NCBI GenBank assembly: GCA_964059195.1 | Contig: CAXKWD010000006.1 | Location: 70,573,073 to 70,637,072, forward strand | DNA: 64,000 nt | Reading direction: 5' to 3' | Source: Ectobius pallidus | Lineage: Eukaryota > Arthropoda > Insecta > Blattodea > Ectobiidae | Part shown: positions 23,285 through 35,644 of the stretch, in pieces | Position numbering within the stretch: position 1 is the stretch's first letter | Layout of the letters: each line of letters opens with the position of its first letter | Made by a program: the position numbers and the translations under genes | The notes under the pieces: model-generated | Databases searched by the model: none | What the model saw: only the letters and a program-made list of their open reading frames with translations | What the model was told of the DNA's origin: nothing

Positions 23285-23456
23285 AGCAGGCTAAAGGGAT
23301 ATTGTCTGTTGAACCCGCAAATTCATATCCGCGCTCCCGTCATTGAATACTATAATTATGTGCTAATTCCATCCAACTATCGCAAATCCAGCTTTCGCTA
23401 AATCTATTCTAATATATGTCGTCTTCCCGCCTACGTCTAGGTCTTCCAAGTGGTCT
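23285..23456 (-). pseudogene. LINE 3' fragment, same family as 38318-40230
   Basis: About 170 bp matching the extreme C-terminal coding end of the LINE at 38.3 kb: the CTACGTCTAGGTCTTCCA block (GRPRRRW on the minus strand), the TCTAATAT and CAATTC-type blocks and the CTAAAGG(G/A)ATATT(G/A)TC 3' UTR block occur in the same order and spacing. Many substitutions and stops. The adjacent (TAA)n run could be its tail. Confidence 0.75.
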
Positions 23457-23838
23457 TGGAATAATAACAATAATACTAGACTTTTTGCAGCGAAGTTACT
23501 AAGCTAATTACTTGCGTATAGTTACACATGGAATGAATTTTTAACGGTGGTGTACACGAAAGAAAATTATGTTTATTTTATTTATTAGATAAATAGGTTT
23601 TATTTCAGAATAAAATTTTATTTTTCCAAATTTTGTTCAATTATGCTCAATATCCGCATTAATCGTAACAAAAAGTTTTTATTAACAACCTAAGTTAAGT
23701 ATACTTAATTTTTATTTTAAAGTACTGATTGTCAGGAAAACCAAAAGTTCTTAACTAAAGGCCTAGCTAAAAATGCTTTCGTTACGTGAAAAATATGTGC
23801 TCAGCTTTAAATTCTTACGCTTTCGAAGAATGCTTTAA

Positions 23839-24519
23839 GGGGGGACATACATGTTTGGGTACTCAGATATAGGAGAAATTCAATTCGTTTCTCAGTCATC
23901 AATTGGTTTGTAAACTTGTAATCTGACATGCTCCTTTGACTACTTCTACAAAATTACGAACTATTTTCATAATTATTTAAATTGTTACAATTAAGGGTTA
24001 TTATCGTTACAAAATGGCGCACATGTTTCGTGCACTGAAATGCCGTTTTCGTGATAACTTCCCCAACATCGTTTCTGATGTATTTGTATCACATGAATAA
24101 CACTATGTACAGTTTTTGGAATATCTACTGTATATACCTAATTAGAAAATAATAAATGCATGGTGTAATTTCATTACAATATATTTTACATTTAAAATAT
24201 ATTTTTAAATAAACTATTAATATTAAATCAATAATTGTAGTTAGTTTTTGATTTAACAAAAATATAGAAAAAAGAATAACTCAGAAATATTGATGTTTTT
24301 TTAATTACCACGGGAACGTCATTTCAGTGCACGAAACGTGGCTGAAATTTTGTAACGATAACTACCCTAACCGTGATAGTTTGATTAATTTCTAAAGTAG
24401 TATGTAATTGTAGAAGCAGTCGATAAAGACCATATCAGATTACGAGGTTGTACAGAAATTCATTACCGAGAAAAAATTAATTTTACCTATTTTTCTGTAC
24501 CCAGACCTTACGATTCCCC
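23839..24519. mobile_element. Kolobok-like MITE, copy A, TTAA target duplication
   Basis: 681 bp with long imperfect inverted arms, flanked by TTAA at 23835-23838 and 24520-24523. Ends start GGGG. The inner arms share GTTATCGTTACAAAAT and TTTCGTGCACTGAAATG in inverted orientation. TTAA duplication with G-starting termini fits Kolobok better than piggyBac, which starts with C (established family traits; the assignment is inference). No coding capacity. A second copy lies at 36826-37510. Confidence 0.78.
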
Positions 24520-24523
24520 TTAA

Positions 24524-26978
24524 GGAGTTTCTTAGTAAAGCCTCCGAGATAATTAAAATATTAAATTTTCACTCATATAAAATAAAATGCACACTAATGA
24601 AAATATTACATTTTCCATCGTTCACATTTTTTTTAAGTTGTACTACGCATCATTCAGTCAAGCTGAACTATCTTGCTGAGGTATAGAAGAATAGGTACAC
24701 CCCTGTTGTGTTAATTTGAGCAGAGAGCAGAGGAAACAGAATTTCGAGGCAAATGAAGGGATCGGAAGCTGGTTAGTGTAGTGGAATGAATGCGTGTACG
24801 CTACGCACCGGAAACGATCAAGATGAAACTACGAGAGCGCTGGCAAAATGGTCAATTGAGCGCATTAAGATTCCAATTACTGCTTCATTGTATTTCTGAA
24901 ATAAAGTGACAGCCATTACACTCCATTTTTACTTTTACCCTCAAATATTCCTCTTCGTGGTTCATAATTGCACGCAGTACAAACCCTTTCTCCTTTCATT
25001 TTAGTTTATTTTCTTTGCCACTATATTACTAACAGAAATAAAGAGTAGCCTACAGCATGTGTATTTTTATCCGTAGTGTAGATGCACACTTAAGAGTTAT
25101 GTAGTGACGTATTTCAACTGAAAAAAGCAAATACAAAAAATAAGGATGCCCTAGGTCTACAGAAATGAATTTAAATGAATGTATAAAAAGAGAGAAAATA
25201 GTAAAAATTATAGATGCCTTGTCCGAAGTTACCAGAAGATACCAGAAGATACAGCCTACCAAGATAAGCCTGTTTATGTATACATTAACTTAAAGTTTTT
25301 AAAACAAAATAAATCGCATATATGCATAACAATTTAGAAGGCGGTGGAAAGACACATACACTGCAACGGATATACTAATGTTGGTCAGATATATTGATTC
25401 AATATAGGCCTATTTAGTTTCTGCTCTGGTTTTAGAAGAGGAGAATGAACCAACTTATTGATATTTGTGTTCAGATCAGACATCAGTTTATGTTTCTCTA
25501 GTACGATTTCATCAGTGAACGAAACACCCAGGTATCTATTCTTTTTTCATTTGGGTCTATAGAAGCAATAGCAAGTCCAGCATTTGTGCAAATACTTCTA
25601 TCTTCTAGTTTTTCATGATTAATAACGATTGCCTTGGACTTTTCAGCAATGCATATTAAACAATGATTGCTAATTTCAATCATGTCTGCAGCAGAATTTT
25701 TATTATACTAAGAGGACACTACAATTAAAAACACGTTATTCTTTTATTAACCAAAAACTTGATTCTAAATACTGATATCAAAAATAGTTTACTCTATTTG
25801 AAACAATTTTATAAGCTTCGTCTTCCTAAATGCCCTAGCAGTCATTTAAATACTATCGCACGGAGCTATAAACCTCAGCTCCAGTGCTGTATCATATCAC
25901 TTTACTGTACGTACAAAATACAATAATATATTTTTCATTAATTTATAAGCTTCTCTGTCCGTTACTATAGGTAGAAAAAGTATTGTGTTCGCCCCTGAAA
26001 TTCTAAGTTGAGTTTTTAACATATATACATGTTCTTGAGTTCCCCTGAATCCAAAAATAATATTTTCAGAAACATATCTGTATGTGTGTGCCTGTGAACA
26101 GCAATGAAATGGGCGTGTTGTATGAAAACAATATATTGTATTTGGGTTAAGTACCTTCTTGGGGTGTAACACGAAAATTGGCGGCATCCTTCTATTATTC
26201 TTAATGTCACTTTGCATGAAGAAAATTTCGTATTTCGCGTTTTTTTTTAGAAGTCGGCTCTAACGATTTTGTTTTAATTTTGTGCACAAAGTGCTATTAC
26301 TAGGAGCTATTTGCAAAAACTCTGAAGGGTAAGTAGATCCAAAAGCTTGTTTGTAAAAACTCAAGTCTTGCCTGGTGAAAAACGAAGCTTTGAAACAGGT
26401 TGAAACAACTGAATACGGACTCTTTGCAGTATGGTATCTAATTCTATATCAGAATGTGAAGTGAGAAAGGTGTCCATGCTTAGGGTTAAAAAAGTTACGT
26501 GAGTTCATTACTAAGATTTTATTTGGTTTGTGCATCTTTCGGAGATGCGATGTGATGTGGCAACGACATTCTCTTCATTTTTACAACCAATTTACATGAA
26601 GAGAATGTCACATATTATAGCCTAATAAATCAAACTAAGAGGTAAAACTTTTATTTGGGCAGAGAAAATTAAGTGTTTCATAGCAGATTTTTTAAATTTT
26701 TAATCAGAGTGTGCATGATAAGCACTCCTGCAGTGATGCAGATGAATAGCACTAGTATGAAAATAATTGCGTAGTCTATATTGTATTAAATCTCAGTTTT
26801 CTGATGCATTTGATGCCTTTAAATAGTATCTCATACTATACATTTGTTAAAAACATTTAAAATGTAATTTAAAAAATTAAAAAGTGCCTATTGAAATTTG
26901 TTAGTAATGTACTGGCTTTCTTTTTCAATCAATCCTAGATTAACCATTCCTGCCTTTGAAAAAATAAACACAATATTG
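24524..26978. other. Unannotated interval
   Basis: AT-rich, no supported gene. Short ORFs, for example 25897-26217 minus, have no recognisable domain. A string at about 24765-24790 vaguely resembles a tRNA A box but has no B box, and is not called. Confidence 0.5.
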
Positions 26979-26986
26979 ATTATCAG

Positions 26987-27734
26987 CAGGGCCCGGATTC
27001 TGATGACCTAAAAATGTTTGAAAAATGACCTATAAAATGACCCTAAATTTTAAAGAAAATGACTTAATAATTATAAAAAATGACCTAAAAACTGATATTT
27101 TATTGATAAAAAATTATTATTGTACACACAAAGGTATAGACTAGACTAGACATAGTTAGAAAAACTGTAAATAACTGTAATGTTATGAATATGAATGTTC
27201 TTTTCTCACGGAAATTTATACTGGCAATGAGGCACTGGTGAGTCAAAATTCGGAATTTCCTTTTGGGGGTCTGCCGGATTATATTGTTGTTTAATTCAGG
27301 GATAAACAGTAGTTTCCACTCTCAGGTGCCAAGTCAATTTAATAACAATAGCAATATAATACAAAATTTTGGCGTTTCTTTGATTCTCACTTCCGACTGA
27401 GACATGTCAACACTTTAACGCCGAGTTTTTCCTTATTGCAGTAAACAAATAATACTTCAAAGACAGCACCGCTAGCGACGAAAAAAGTTAATACACTAAA
27501 TGTAAATACATGAAAATGACTAAATGAGGAAGCAAATGACGCGAAAATGACAAAATAATGACCTAAAATTGAAAAAAATGACCTAAAAATATAAAATGGC
27601 ATAAAATGACAAAAAATGACCTAATAATAATGTATTTCTATAATCTAGAGGCCATGATTAGGATTTATCTACAAGTTGGCAATGTCTATGCAGCACCAAT
27701 AAGAAGATGACATGTCATTAGAATCCGGGCCCTG
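26987..27734. mobile_element. Non-autonomous hAT element, perfect 8-bp target duplication
   Basis: TIRs start CAGGGCCCGGATTCTGATGA on the left and CAGGGCCCGGATTCTAATGA on the right. Both sides are flanked by ATTATCAG (26979-26986 and 27735-27742). An 8-bp duplication and CAGG termini define hAT. The subterminal regions are dense in AAAATGACCTAAAA-type strings (about ten, same strand in both halves), the kind of clustered motif hAT transposases bind. No transposase frame remains in the 748 bp. Confidence 0.92.
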
Positions 27735-27751
27735 ATTATCAGTTTTAAATG

Positions 27752-28339
27752 CAGTGATACCTCGAGATACGAGTTTAATTCGTTCTGTAACCTTGCTCGT
27801 ATGTCAATTTGCTCGTATCTCAAAGCAATTTTCCCCGTTGTAATTAATTGAAATGCCATTAGTCCGTTCCAGCCCCAAAAATGCTACCCCCAATTGTTTT
27901 TGTTACGTGTTTTAGAATACGAAAGATGTATTTATAAATGACAAATATTTTATAAAAACATAATAAAAGAGAATGTAAAGCAAAAAAAACTGGTTCGATA
28001 AAGTATACATACATATTTGTTACACTTTCTTCGGACCCATGGTTATAAAAAGAAATGTGATAAAGTATTTAAATGCACAAAAAGCGCAAAGCCCTAGAAA
28101 AACTTGGCAAAGATGCTTCGACAGCGAGGTAAACAAGCACACTGGGGGAATACGTGGAATAATGCGCGAGACGCACGAGGCGCAGGCGCAGTAAACTGTT
28201 GGGCCGTGTGCAGCGTCGCAGCTGGCCGTTCCTCGTATCTCAAATGTCGCTCGTATTTCAAAACAAAACTTCGCTCGCTCGACAGCTCGTGTCTCAAATA
28301 ACTCGTATGTTAGGGCACTCGTATCTCGAGGTACCACTG
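27752..28339 (-). mobile_element. Tigger/pogo-like MITE
   Basis: TIRs read CAGTGATACCTCGAGATACG and CAGTGGTACCTCGAGATACG (reverse complement at the right end). TA follows the right end (28340-28341) and TG precedes the left, so the left duplication has one change or the boundary has decayed. Further CTCGTATCTCAAA-type strings recur inside both ends. The 588 bp keep only the transposase start codon region on the minus strand. It begins 9 bp after the hAT target duplication. Confidence 0.82.
28020..28040 (-). pseudogene. Transposase start-codon stub (MGPKKV)
   Basis: On the minus strand a seven-codon frame reads MGPKKV and then stops. Pogo/Tigger transposases commonly begin M(G/A)PKK followed by a basic HTH region. 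The stop directly after the stub and the short element indicate an internal deletion removing nearly the whole gene. The match is short, so confidence rests on its position inside a Tigger-type TIR pair. Confidence 0.5.
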
Positions 28340-28341
28340 TA

Positions 28342-31106
28342 TTGGAATTTTTGCGCAACTAAACTTTTCGTAAAAAGCGACAGGCATAGGTCATTATACC
28401 AAAATATTTATAAAGAAAATTGTAATATCTATGGAAGATAAAACAAAAATGATCATTTATGAATTTGTAAGACATGAAATGGAATGTAAATAAAAATATA
28501 TACGAAATTATTATTATTACACTACTCGTGAAAAACTTTCTTCCTACTATAGTGTCTTTCGTTCATTTTTCATTCTTGCTTCATGGTGAAAAGTCGAATT
28601 TCCAGTAACCAGTGCCGGACCTATCTTAACGCATTCATTTTCGCACTACTTACCCCACAGGTGCGTGATTATACTAAACTCAAGATCCGTCTCCAGGAAG
28701 TTAAATACCATGCGACTAGTTGCGACTGGTAAGCCTTTAGTAACAAACGAAAAAAAACATTCACAATGAGCATTAACAACTTGAGAGGCCTGCCAGGCGA
28801 AAGCAATCGATGGTTACCGAGCACTGCATATGTGATCATACATAAGATCAATAAGACAGTGCATCAAGATAAAATAGTAATGTGTAAAATTTGGTATTCC
28901 TGGAGCTAGCTTGTCGAACAGATGTTTGTATTCATTTATTATTTCACCTAATTATTTCAGGTTTTATCTCTATCCTATAAAAAATTCAATGCGACAGATG
29001 TGTGTGAAGTGAAATGAAAAGTTAGAAAAAAGGAGACGGTCAATATTTTCCTAACTTTTCCTCGATTCTGTTAACACATTACGAGTATAGTATAATAATT
29101 TTCTGATAGAATGTTGTTCACAAACTGTAGTCACGCCATGCGAGCCCATTTATAATATGTTATGTCATTCTCCACAGACAAAATTTCATTTACTTCACGT
29201 ACTTTTGTAAAGATTGGAGTTCACTCATTTGCCAATTAGTAAAATGAAAAACAAGAAGATGATTCTAAACACACAATGACAATATTAAACACTTGATCTC
29301 AAAATAGGTTTATACAATATTAAAATATTCAGTCTCATAATTTGTGAACGTTCAAATCAAAATACGTCAATCTTCAGTCGTTAACGAAAAAAAATTGTAG
29401 AGAATTCGCCCAAACAATTAAAAGAAATAATGCCTAAGCAATTTTTTCTTGCATTAAACATTGTATAGTAAACATAGGCGTACTCATTTATGTACAAGGA
29501 CGGCTCATACCATTGTAAGTTATGTATTTTTGTGGACAGTAGATGATTGTGAACGAAATAGATGTGGACAAAAGTTACTTCGGATTTAAATGTTCAATGG
29601 ACTATCTAAATAAGGGGTGACAATTTCTATACTTACGAGGACCAATACTGTATGTGATGTGTTTTCGTGATGGGCTGAACTTTTTAAATGCAGTAAAAGT
29701 ATTACTAGAAATAAAAGTTATTATTAAAAATAAAGTTATTATTCATTAAAATACATTATACGTTAATGAAAGAACTTTTTTGAATAAAGTAAAATGATTA
29801 TTTATTAAAGTACAGAACGTATTAGTGAGAGCACTTTTCTGGATAAAATAAAATAATTGTTAATATGTAGTACATATTAATGAGAGCACTGGAAGCTTGT
29901 GGGAAGTAACAGGTTCACCAAAGTAAATTTCCAAAGATGCTGATATTTTTAACGCAAGTACGTGCTTCAAAATATGGAAACATTTCTTCCGCTAAACGCA
30001 TTCAAATCAGGACATCTTTCACGTGGTAGTGGCTGGTTGAAGCAAAGAATGTAGTCGTGATTTTTGTCTTTCTTCGTTGTTTTACTTTTTCCTTGCTTTC
30101 CATTTTTTCCTTATTACACACAAACACCCATACCCCAGGCGGGACTCGAACCCACGGCTAAAAGGCACCGCGGCTAAGGAGACCGGCAAGTAATTCAACT
30201 GACGCGCGATACTGGATGAGGATGGGAAATCGCAGTTGGCGTGCCTTCATACCGCTGAATTACAAAATGTATCAAGGTCATTTTCGCATAAATGGAGTGA
30301 TCTGTGTAAGATAGTTTAGATTTTATATTGAACTATTTTGCATTTATATTTATTTTATCCTTTACCAAAAGAATTTTTGGATATAGAAACATCAGGAAAT
30401 CCGTGTCCAAAACTATTCAAAATATAAACTACTGTATAAATAAAACTACAAAATATTTTAAATTGTTTTGATTGGCATTATTGGCCATCCATGATCTTAA
30501 TAATGCACATGAAATAAAAAGTTCGTCATCCTGGAATCCCAATGAAAAAATATAACTGCTGAGTATTTCTCTGTAATGTGATTATTTGCATTACGATTCT
30601 TTGATCACGAAAAAAGAACAAACCATGATTTTTACTGTTCTTAGGCCTACCTGTAATGTGTGTAATCCCGTTGTGATGCGAAATCATACAGTTGTCTTGA
30701 TGCCACATTTATGAAAGCCGTTATTCCACTGTAAGAACGACTCAGCTGATAATCTGCCATCCCATCTGCACTCAACACCTGTAAAGAACGAAAAATGTAC
30801 ATTTTAGCTGATTTTCGTATAGAAAATTCGAACGTGGAAAAAGACTCATGTTAAGTAACAAAAAAATTACTTCAAAATACCTAATGTAACTTTCTTAATT
30901 AATTAATCTTGTTTCTATAGAGGGTTTAATAACACTTTATTTTGCGTTTGCTCTTTTATGCCCTCTACCAGAAATATACTTCCTTAAAGAAAATATCCAT
31001 ACAATGCCGTTTACCTTATACAGAACTTTTACATGTGAACTCATAAAGTAGTTAATGATATATGCAACAGTAAAAACGGTTGGTAGGCCTACAATAAAAT
31101 CCCGGC
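28342..31106. other. Unannotated interval with weak repeats
   Basis: No gene that I can support. A loose tandem repeat of about 60-65 bp (three units with TTAATGAGAGCAC(T)-type blocks) spans about 29730-29890. At 30130-30150 GGGACTCGAACCCACG is a good tRNA B box on the minus strand with no convincing A box nearby, possibly a decayed SINE. Confidence 0.5.
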
Positions 31107-31109
31107 TAA

Positions 31110-32291
31110 GGCCCATGTTACACGGACCGAAAAAAAGTGGCCGATTGTCAGCGACCGAAAAGCGTATCCATTTGGTCAATGGGTAGGTAATTTTATACAT
31201 TATACGAACCGAATGAACCGCGCCTTCAGACGCGTAAAAACTAGAGTAGGCCTACGAGCCGAATTTCAGCGACAAAACGCGTGATGCATGTTACACGGGC
31301 AGAATGTTGACCGAAAAAAAATGCAAGCTGGAATTCTTTCGAGGGCAATAGTAACTAGAAAACGGATGAGATAGAAGTAGGTTGTGCTGTTGCAATGCAT
31401 TTATTTAATTTCCTTGAAGTGAAATATCCTGAAAGTGATAAAAAACGTTGGGGATCCACCAATTGTTATCAAATCGTTTGACAACTGGACAGTTCCATAT
31501 CATGTTCTGCGACCACAATAAATAGGCTTACCCTGACAAGTTCTTCCGGTATGACCGAATATCAGTTGGTTCTTTTTACAAACTCTTGATTATAGTTGCT
31601 TGCAAAATAATAAAGCAGGATACGAATATGAGAAGAAGCATAGAAGGTGCTGAAAGTCTTGTCATTACCTTGAAGTAAGTCTCTCAGTCATATACCACTG
31701 TTCCTGTTTTAATCATTAACTACAACAATATCTCTCGCTGCACCTCTGTTATTGTTCTTTGCACTTTCCTTAGGCCTACAAAAATGTACGAGAGTTAGAA
31801 GTTGAATAATGGCAGCAGATTACAAAATCCTCCGCGCGCCTGCATTCGGTCGACATTCTGCAATTTTGCTTTTCGCTAGGCGTAAAAACCGTCTACGCCA
31901 GTCTGAAGGCGCGGTACATTCGGTCCGTATAATTTATAACATTACATACCCATTGACCCAATGGATAACCTTTTCGGTCGCTGACAAAAGCCGTGTTTTT
32001 TCGGTCTCCGTGCAACATGGCCTTTTATACGGGCAGAATGTCGGCCGAATGCACGCGCGCGGAGGATTTTATAGATGTGTTGCCATTGTTAAACTTTCAA
32101 CCCTCGTACATTTTGCCCTCGAAAGAATTCCAGCTTGCGTTTTTTCGGTCAACATTCTGCCCGTGTAACATGCATCACGCGTTTGGGTCGCTAAGTTCGG
32201 CGACCGAAATTCGGCTCATATAAAATCATCAAAATCAGCCGGTCTCGGCTCGAATATTCGGCCGCGTTTTTCGGTCCGTGTAACATAGGCC
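31110..32291. mobile_element. PIF/Harbinger-like element with nested inverted repeats, TAA target duplication
   Basis: Outer ends read GGCCCATGTTACACGGACCG on the left and GGCCTATGTTACACGGACCG on the right (inverted), flanked by TAA at 31107-31109 and 32292-32294. TWA duplication with GGC/GGG ends is the PIF/Harbinger pattern. Inside, the left arm 31110-31250 is inverted again at about 31886-32026, the segment 31279-31350 is inverted at 32119-32184, and 31823-31865 is inverted at 32025-32073. Motifs TTCGGTC and GTTACACGG recur throughout. No transposase frame that I can recognise. Confidence 0.82.
31823..32073. repeat. Inner palindrome within the Harbinger-like element
   Basis: AAAATCCTCCGCGCGC, TGCATTCGG and CGACATTCTGC at 31823-31863 recur in inverted order at about 32027-32073. 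The arms enclose the inverted copy of the element's left end. This is best explained by a second, related element or a rearranged end inserted inside the first. Confidence 0.75.
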
Positions 32292-32294
32292 TAA

Positions 32295-33032
32295 GGTCGA
32301 TGGCATCGCCTGAACTGAACTGAACTGAACCGCCCCTGAGCCCAAGCTTTGCTTCTACGGATGGCATTCGAAATCACATTTGTATTTATTTTATATTGCA
32401 ATTTGAAGTAATAAAATTTAGTTGGATTTATATGTGCATAAATGGGACAAGCCCAAGTCTGCAGATTTACAGGCATTTAAAATCACTCATGCGGGATAAC
32501 ATGCTGGACCGTCGGCGACAGTCACAAACCCAAGTTGCAGTTAAACCCCTTTGTTAAATAACCGTTCAACCGACAAACTAACAACGTCATGAATATTTAA
32601 AAGATAAGGTCGCATTATAATTTAAATTAATAAACTATGTTTACGCCTTGAAAGTATTCAATTTTTACAAAGTAAGTGATAAAGCTTTCACACGTTCATG
32701 ATAACTAGTTTATTGTACCAATTGTTTTTACTCTTCACTATAGGTATAAAACTATTGTACATTCGTTCCAAGGCATAACAAAACATGCACCAGTCTTCGT
32801 TACACACTACTACAACAATAAAGACCTAAGTTAAATAACTGAGACTGCAGGAGTACAAGTAACAAGCATGCTTGCAGAAAATGTAAAATTGAAAAGAATA
32901 ATTAATCCTAATATAACATAACTAAAGAGGAACTCGATAACTTTTTCCCCTGAACATGTATTCAGGCACACTTTTAACTTAGATATATAAGCATACATGA
33001 ACCACAGATTATTGTCTCTGTTGGACATTACA
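32295..33032. other. Unannotated interval
   Basis: No gene. A short CTGAA tandem (four units) lies at about 32309-32329. Otherwise no structure is seen. Confidence 0.5.
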
Positions 33033-33262
33033 TGAGAATATTATAGGAGAAAAATTCCTCCGACACTGGGACTTGAACCCAGGCTATTCGCGCCAATGCT
33101 CTACCAACTGAGCTAAGCCGGAGTTCAATTCACAGTGCCAGATGGAATCTCTCTCCTATGACTGATTGCCCTAATGGTCTACCTCACAGACAGACAAGTT
33201 ATGTCATATGCAGTACTGTCAAGCCCCAGTGTCGGAGGAATTTTTCTCCTATAATATTCTCA
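33033..33262. repeat. 38-bp perfect inverted repeat enclosing a tRNA-like sequence
   Basis: The 38 bases at 33033-33070 (TGAGAATATTATAGGAG then AAAAATTCCTCCGACACTGGG) recur exactly inverted at 33225-33262, with 154 bp between. The left arm contains the 3' end of the tRNA-like sequence. Two head-to-head SINE 3' ends, or an inverted-repeat element that captured a tRNA-like sequence, would both give this structure. Confidence 0.9.
33059..33122 (-). pseudogene. tRNA-like sequence, probable tRNA-derived SINE head
   Basis: The minus strand has an acceptor-like TCCGGCT, A box TAGCTCAGTTGG, and T arm CTGGG-TTCAAGT-CCCAG (B box GGTTCAAGTCC), ending TGTCGGA to pair with the 5' end. It is only 64 nt because the variable loop and part of the anticodon stem are missing, so a working tRNA is unlikely. 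Downstream sequence continues without a T-run terminator. Confidence 0.7.
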
Positions 33263-33924
33263 CACTTTTAACGGTTTGCCAGTCTGTTGTAGAATTGCAT
33301 ACTTATTTTGGGGTGACTGTTTAATGTTTTATTTAATCTACAAGAGGGAATCATATTTTTGCTTAAAGTATTGTAAGAAAGTTTGTTATTTATGGTTTCT
33401 AAATTATCAGCATGTTGCATAAAATGCGTCATTCAATCATGTATACATGACGGTAACTATGTTCAGCTGTCTAAAACCTATAAAAATGGCATCGACCTTA
33501 AACGGTTGATTTACCGAAAAACTATGTTTTAAGCAATGTCTTTAATCAGTTGACACTTTTGTAAAGAGTATTTGCCTAGATCATATAAACTGCATTTCTA
33601 GAATTGATTATTACTAACTTATCTCAGTAGGAAACTAATACTTTATCTTGTGGGTAGAGTTTCTGTCATTATACAGTAACATATATTTCTTCCGATATCA
33701 TTTCGGTACTATATTCAAGTGGAGAAGTGTGAAGTGTCTGTACATTCATATTAGGTGTACCACATTGATTTACACAAGCTTCATCTACAGATTACTTTCC
33801 TTATGAACATGTTACCTTGAAAACTACCTTTTTTCAGCACGGCATACTCCCATAATAAACCCTAGGCCTAACCCTGAAATGTACTCATGTGAGATACCCA
33901 AGATATGTCACGGGACCTTGACAC
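33263..33924. other. Unannotated interval
   Basis: No gene or repeat that I recognise. It ends in the target-site copy of the SINE that follows. Confidence 0.5.
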
Positions 33925-33937
33925 CAATAGGTTAGTT

Positions 33938-34317
33938 CTGTATCTGTATCTGGTACCCTATGATCCCCAGGTGGGGCGAAGGGGCCTCCAATGGAGGTTT
34001 CATTACCTATACTAATTTTGATATGCTTATTTTCCGAGAGAGGGTAGAGGGACAGGTGGTAAGCCCATCGCCTCGCAACCCCCCTCTGGAAACTAAGTAT
34101 TTCTTGGACGTGAAAGGGCCAGAGGCTCTAATTTAGGCTTGGAGTTCTTTTACGTGCCGTAAATCTACGACACGGGACCCCCAGCTTAAAGTCCCTCCCG
34201 GAGTACTCCGTGACCAGGATTTTTACGTCCTGAAAAATCCATCGACCGCGGCCGGGTTTGATCCCGCGCCCTGCGGATCTAGAGGCGGGCACGCTACCTC
34301 TAAACTACCGCGGCCGA
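33938..34317 (-). mobile_element. tRNA-derived SINE family S, copy 1 (full length), perfect 13-bp target duplication
   Basis: The minus strand starts at 34317 with a tRNA-like head: A box TAGTTTAGAGG and B box GGATCAAACCC. Then follows a body containing TCCGGGAGGGACTTTAAGCT, GTAGATTTACGGCACGT and CTCTCTCGGAAAATAAGC blocks, and a tail with CAGATACAGATACAG. Flanked by CAATAGGTTAGTT at 33925-33937 and 34318-34330, perfect. Transcription by RNA polymerase III from the internal boxes and LINE-assisted insertion are expected of the class. This is the most complete of at least five copies in the window. Confidence 0.9.
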
Positions 34318-34330
34318 CAATAGGTTAGTT

Positions 34331-34536
34331 GGGTTAGTTTATTTCTTTACTCAAGTTTATTTTAAATTTAAATTAATTACAAGCTGTGAAAATGGAAGAA
34401 GAAGGAGAAGAAGAAGAAGAAAGTGATCTCTACTCGCATTGGTCGTCGTGAATCAGACGTAAATATTGCTGCAGATAAGAACTACACATTCAGAACTAAA
34501 TAATATATTATTTGCACACGAACAACAACAATAGTA

Positions 34537-34577
<41 letters not shown>

Positions 34578-35634
34578 TAATAATATGGAACAGACATCGT
34601 TCATCTTGGAAGGCTATAATGATACATCTGCATGAAGATGTAGATTTAACAATAGGCAAGACATCCTTTCTTTGTGACGAGCTGACGCATTGTCTAGAAT
34701 GTAATCGATTCTGTCTGAATGCAGGCTTCACTCTACAATCTGTCGCCCGTTTAGCTCACTGCATTATGGGCAATCAAACCGTCATGGTATAAAATAAAGG
34801 AAATAGACAATAAAAATGACTAGACCCGTTGACGGTTAGGGTTAACGCATCTGAAATACGCTATAATTACATTGTAATACTATAGACCTATAATAATTTT
34901 ATGATTCAAAAGGATTTTAGTTTCGCATTATTGAACATTATTTTCAAGTATTAAACGTTCGTCTATAAAATCCATACTACTTCCATTATATGAAAATTTG
35001 CTAAAAGCCTAATGGAATTGAATGACCCTGTCTTATTTTTGAGCAATCAACCATTTACATTGCCATCAAGAAGTCGCTCTCAGGCGAGAATCCTCTAAGA
35101 AATGGATTTGTTGGCAGCGTTATAGTCTATTAGCGGTGTTATAATGGTCTGCTACAATCATTTTAAGAAGTATGGTTAATGAGAAAAGGTATTAGACATG
35201 CTCGGTGGTTAAGCATCATTTAACTTCAGAATATAAAAGCACAGATATAAATTCAACAGACTAATATTTTACGTAAAAATATGAAAAATTTTAGTCGCGT
35301 GTTGGGATTGCCGTTTATGAAAATCGATATGAAATCAATTATGAAATTTACTTCCTACTTGTCCCGCCGATATCACTTGATTAATTTATATTAATTTAAT
35401 TCAGAGCTTTAAGGGTTAAAATTGGATTTAAATCAATAAGTTTACCTCATGCCTCTTGTCCTCCTAATTGGTGCCCATAAGAAAGTATTCAAGGATGCAT
35501 TTCGGCTTAGATTTAGGCCTAAATAGAGTTTATGTTGCTCTTCTTTCTTTTCTATGACCTTGTGCTCTTACTTATAATGATTCATGTAATACAAATTTTC
35601 ACATAAGAGCGAACAAGCAATTCCTATGCGTAGT
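34331..35634. other. Unannotated interval with two microsatellites
   Basis: A GAA-rich run lies at about 34396-34420 and a (TAA)n run at 34537-34584. No gene; the 92-codon minus ORF at 34453-34731 is largely the microsatellite translated. Confidence 0.65.
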
Positions 35635-35644
35635 ATATAGACTG

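Noticed and set aside
24765..24790. tRNA-like A box (TAGTGTAGTGG)
   Set aside because: No B box at the expected distance and no dispersed copies in the window.
28020..28358. 112-codon minus ORF as a gene
   Set aside because: It lies inside the Tigger-like MITE; only its last six residues match the transposase start, the rest is 5' UTR.
33059..33122. Functional tRNA gene
   Set aside because: Only 64 nt, variable loop and part of the anticodon stem missing, no T-run terminator; it behaves as a SINE head.
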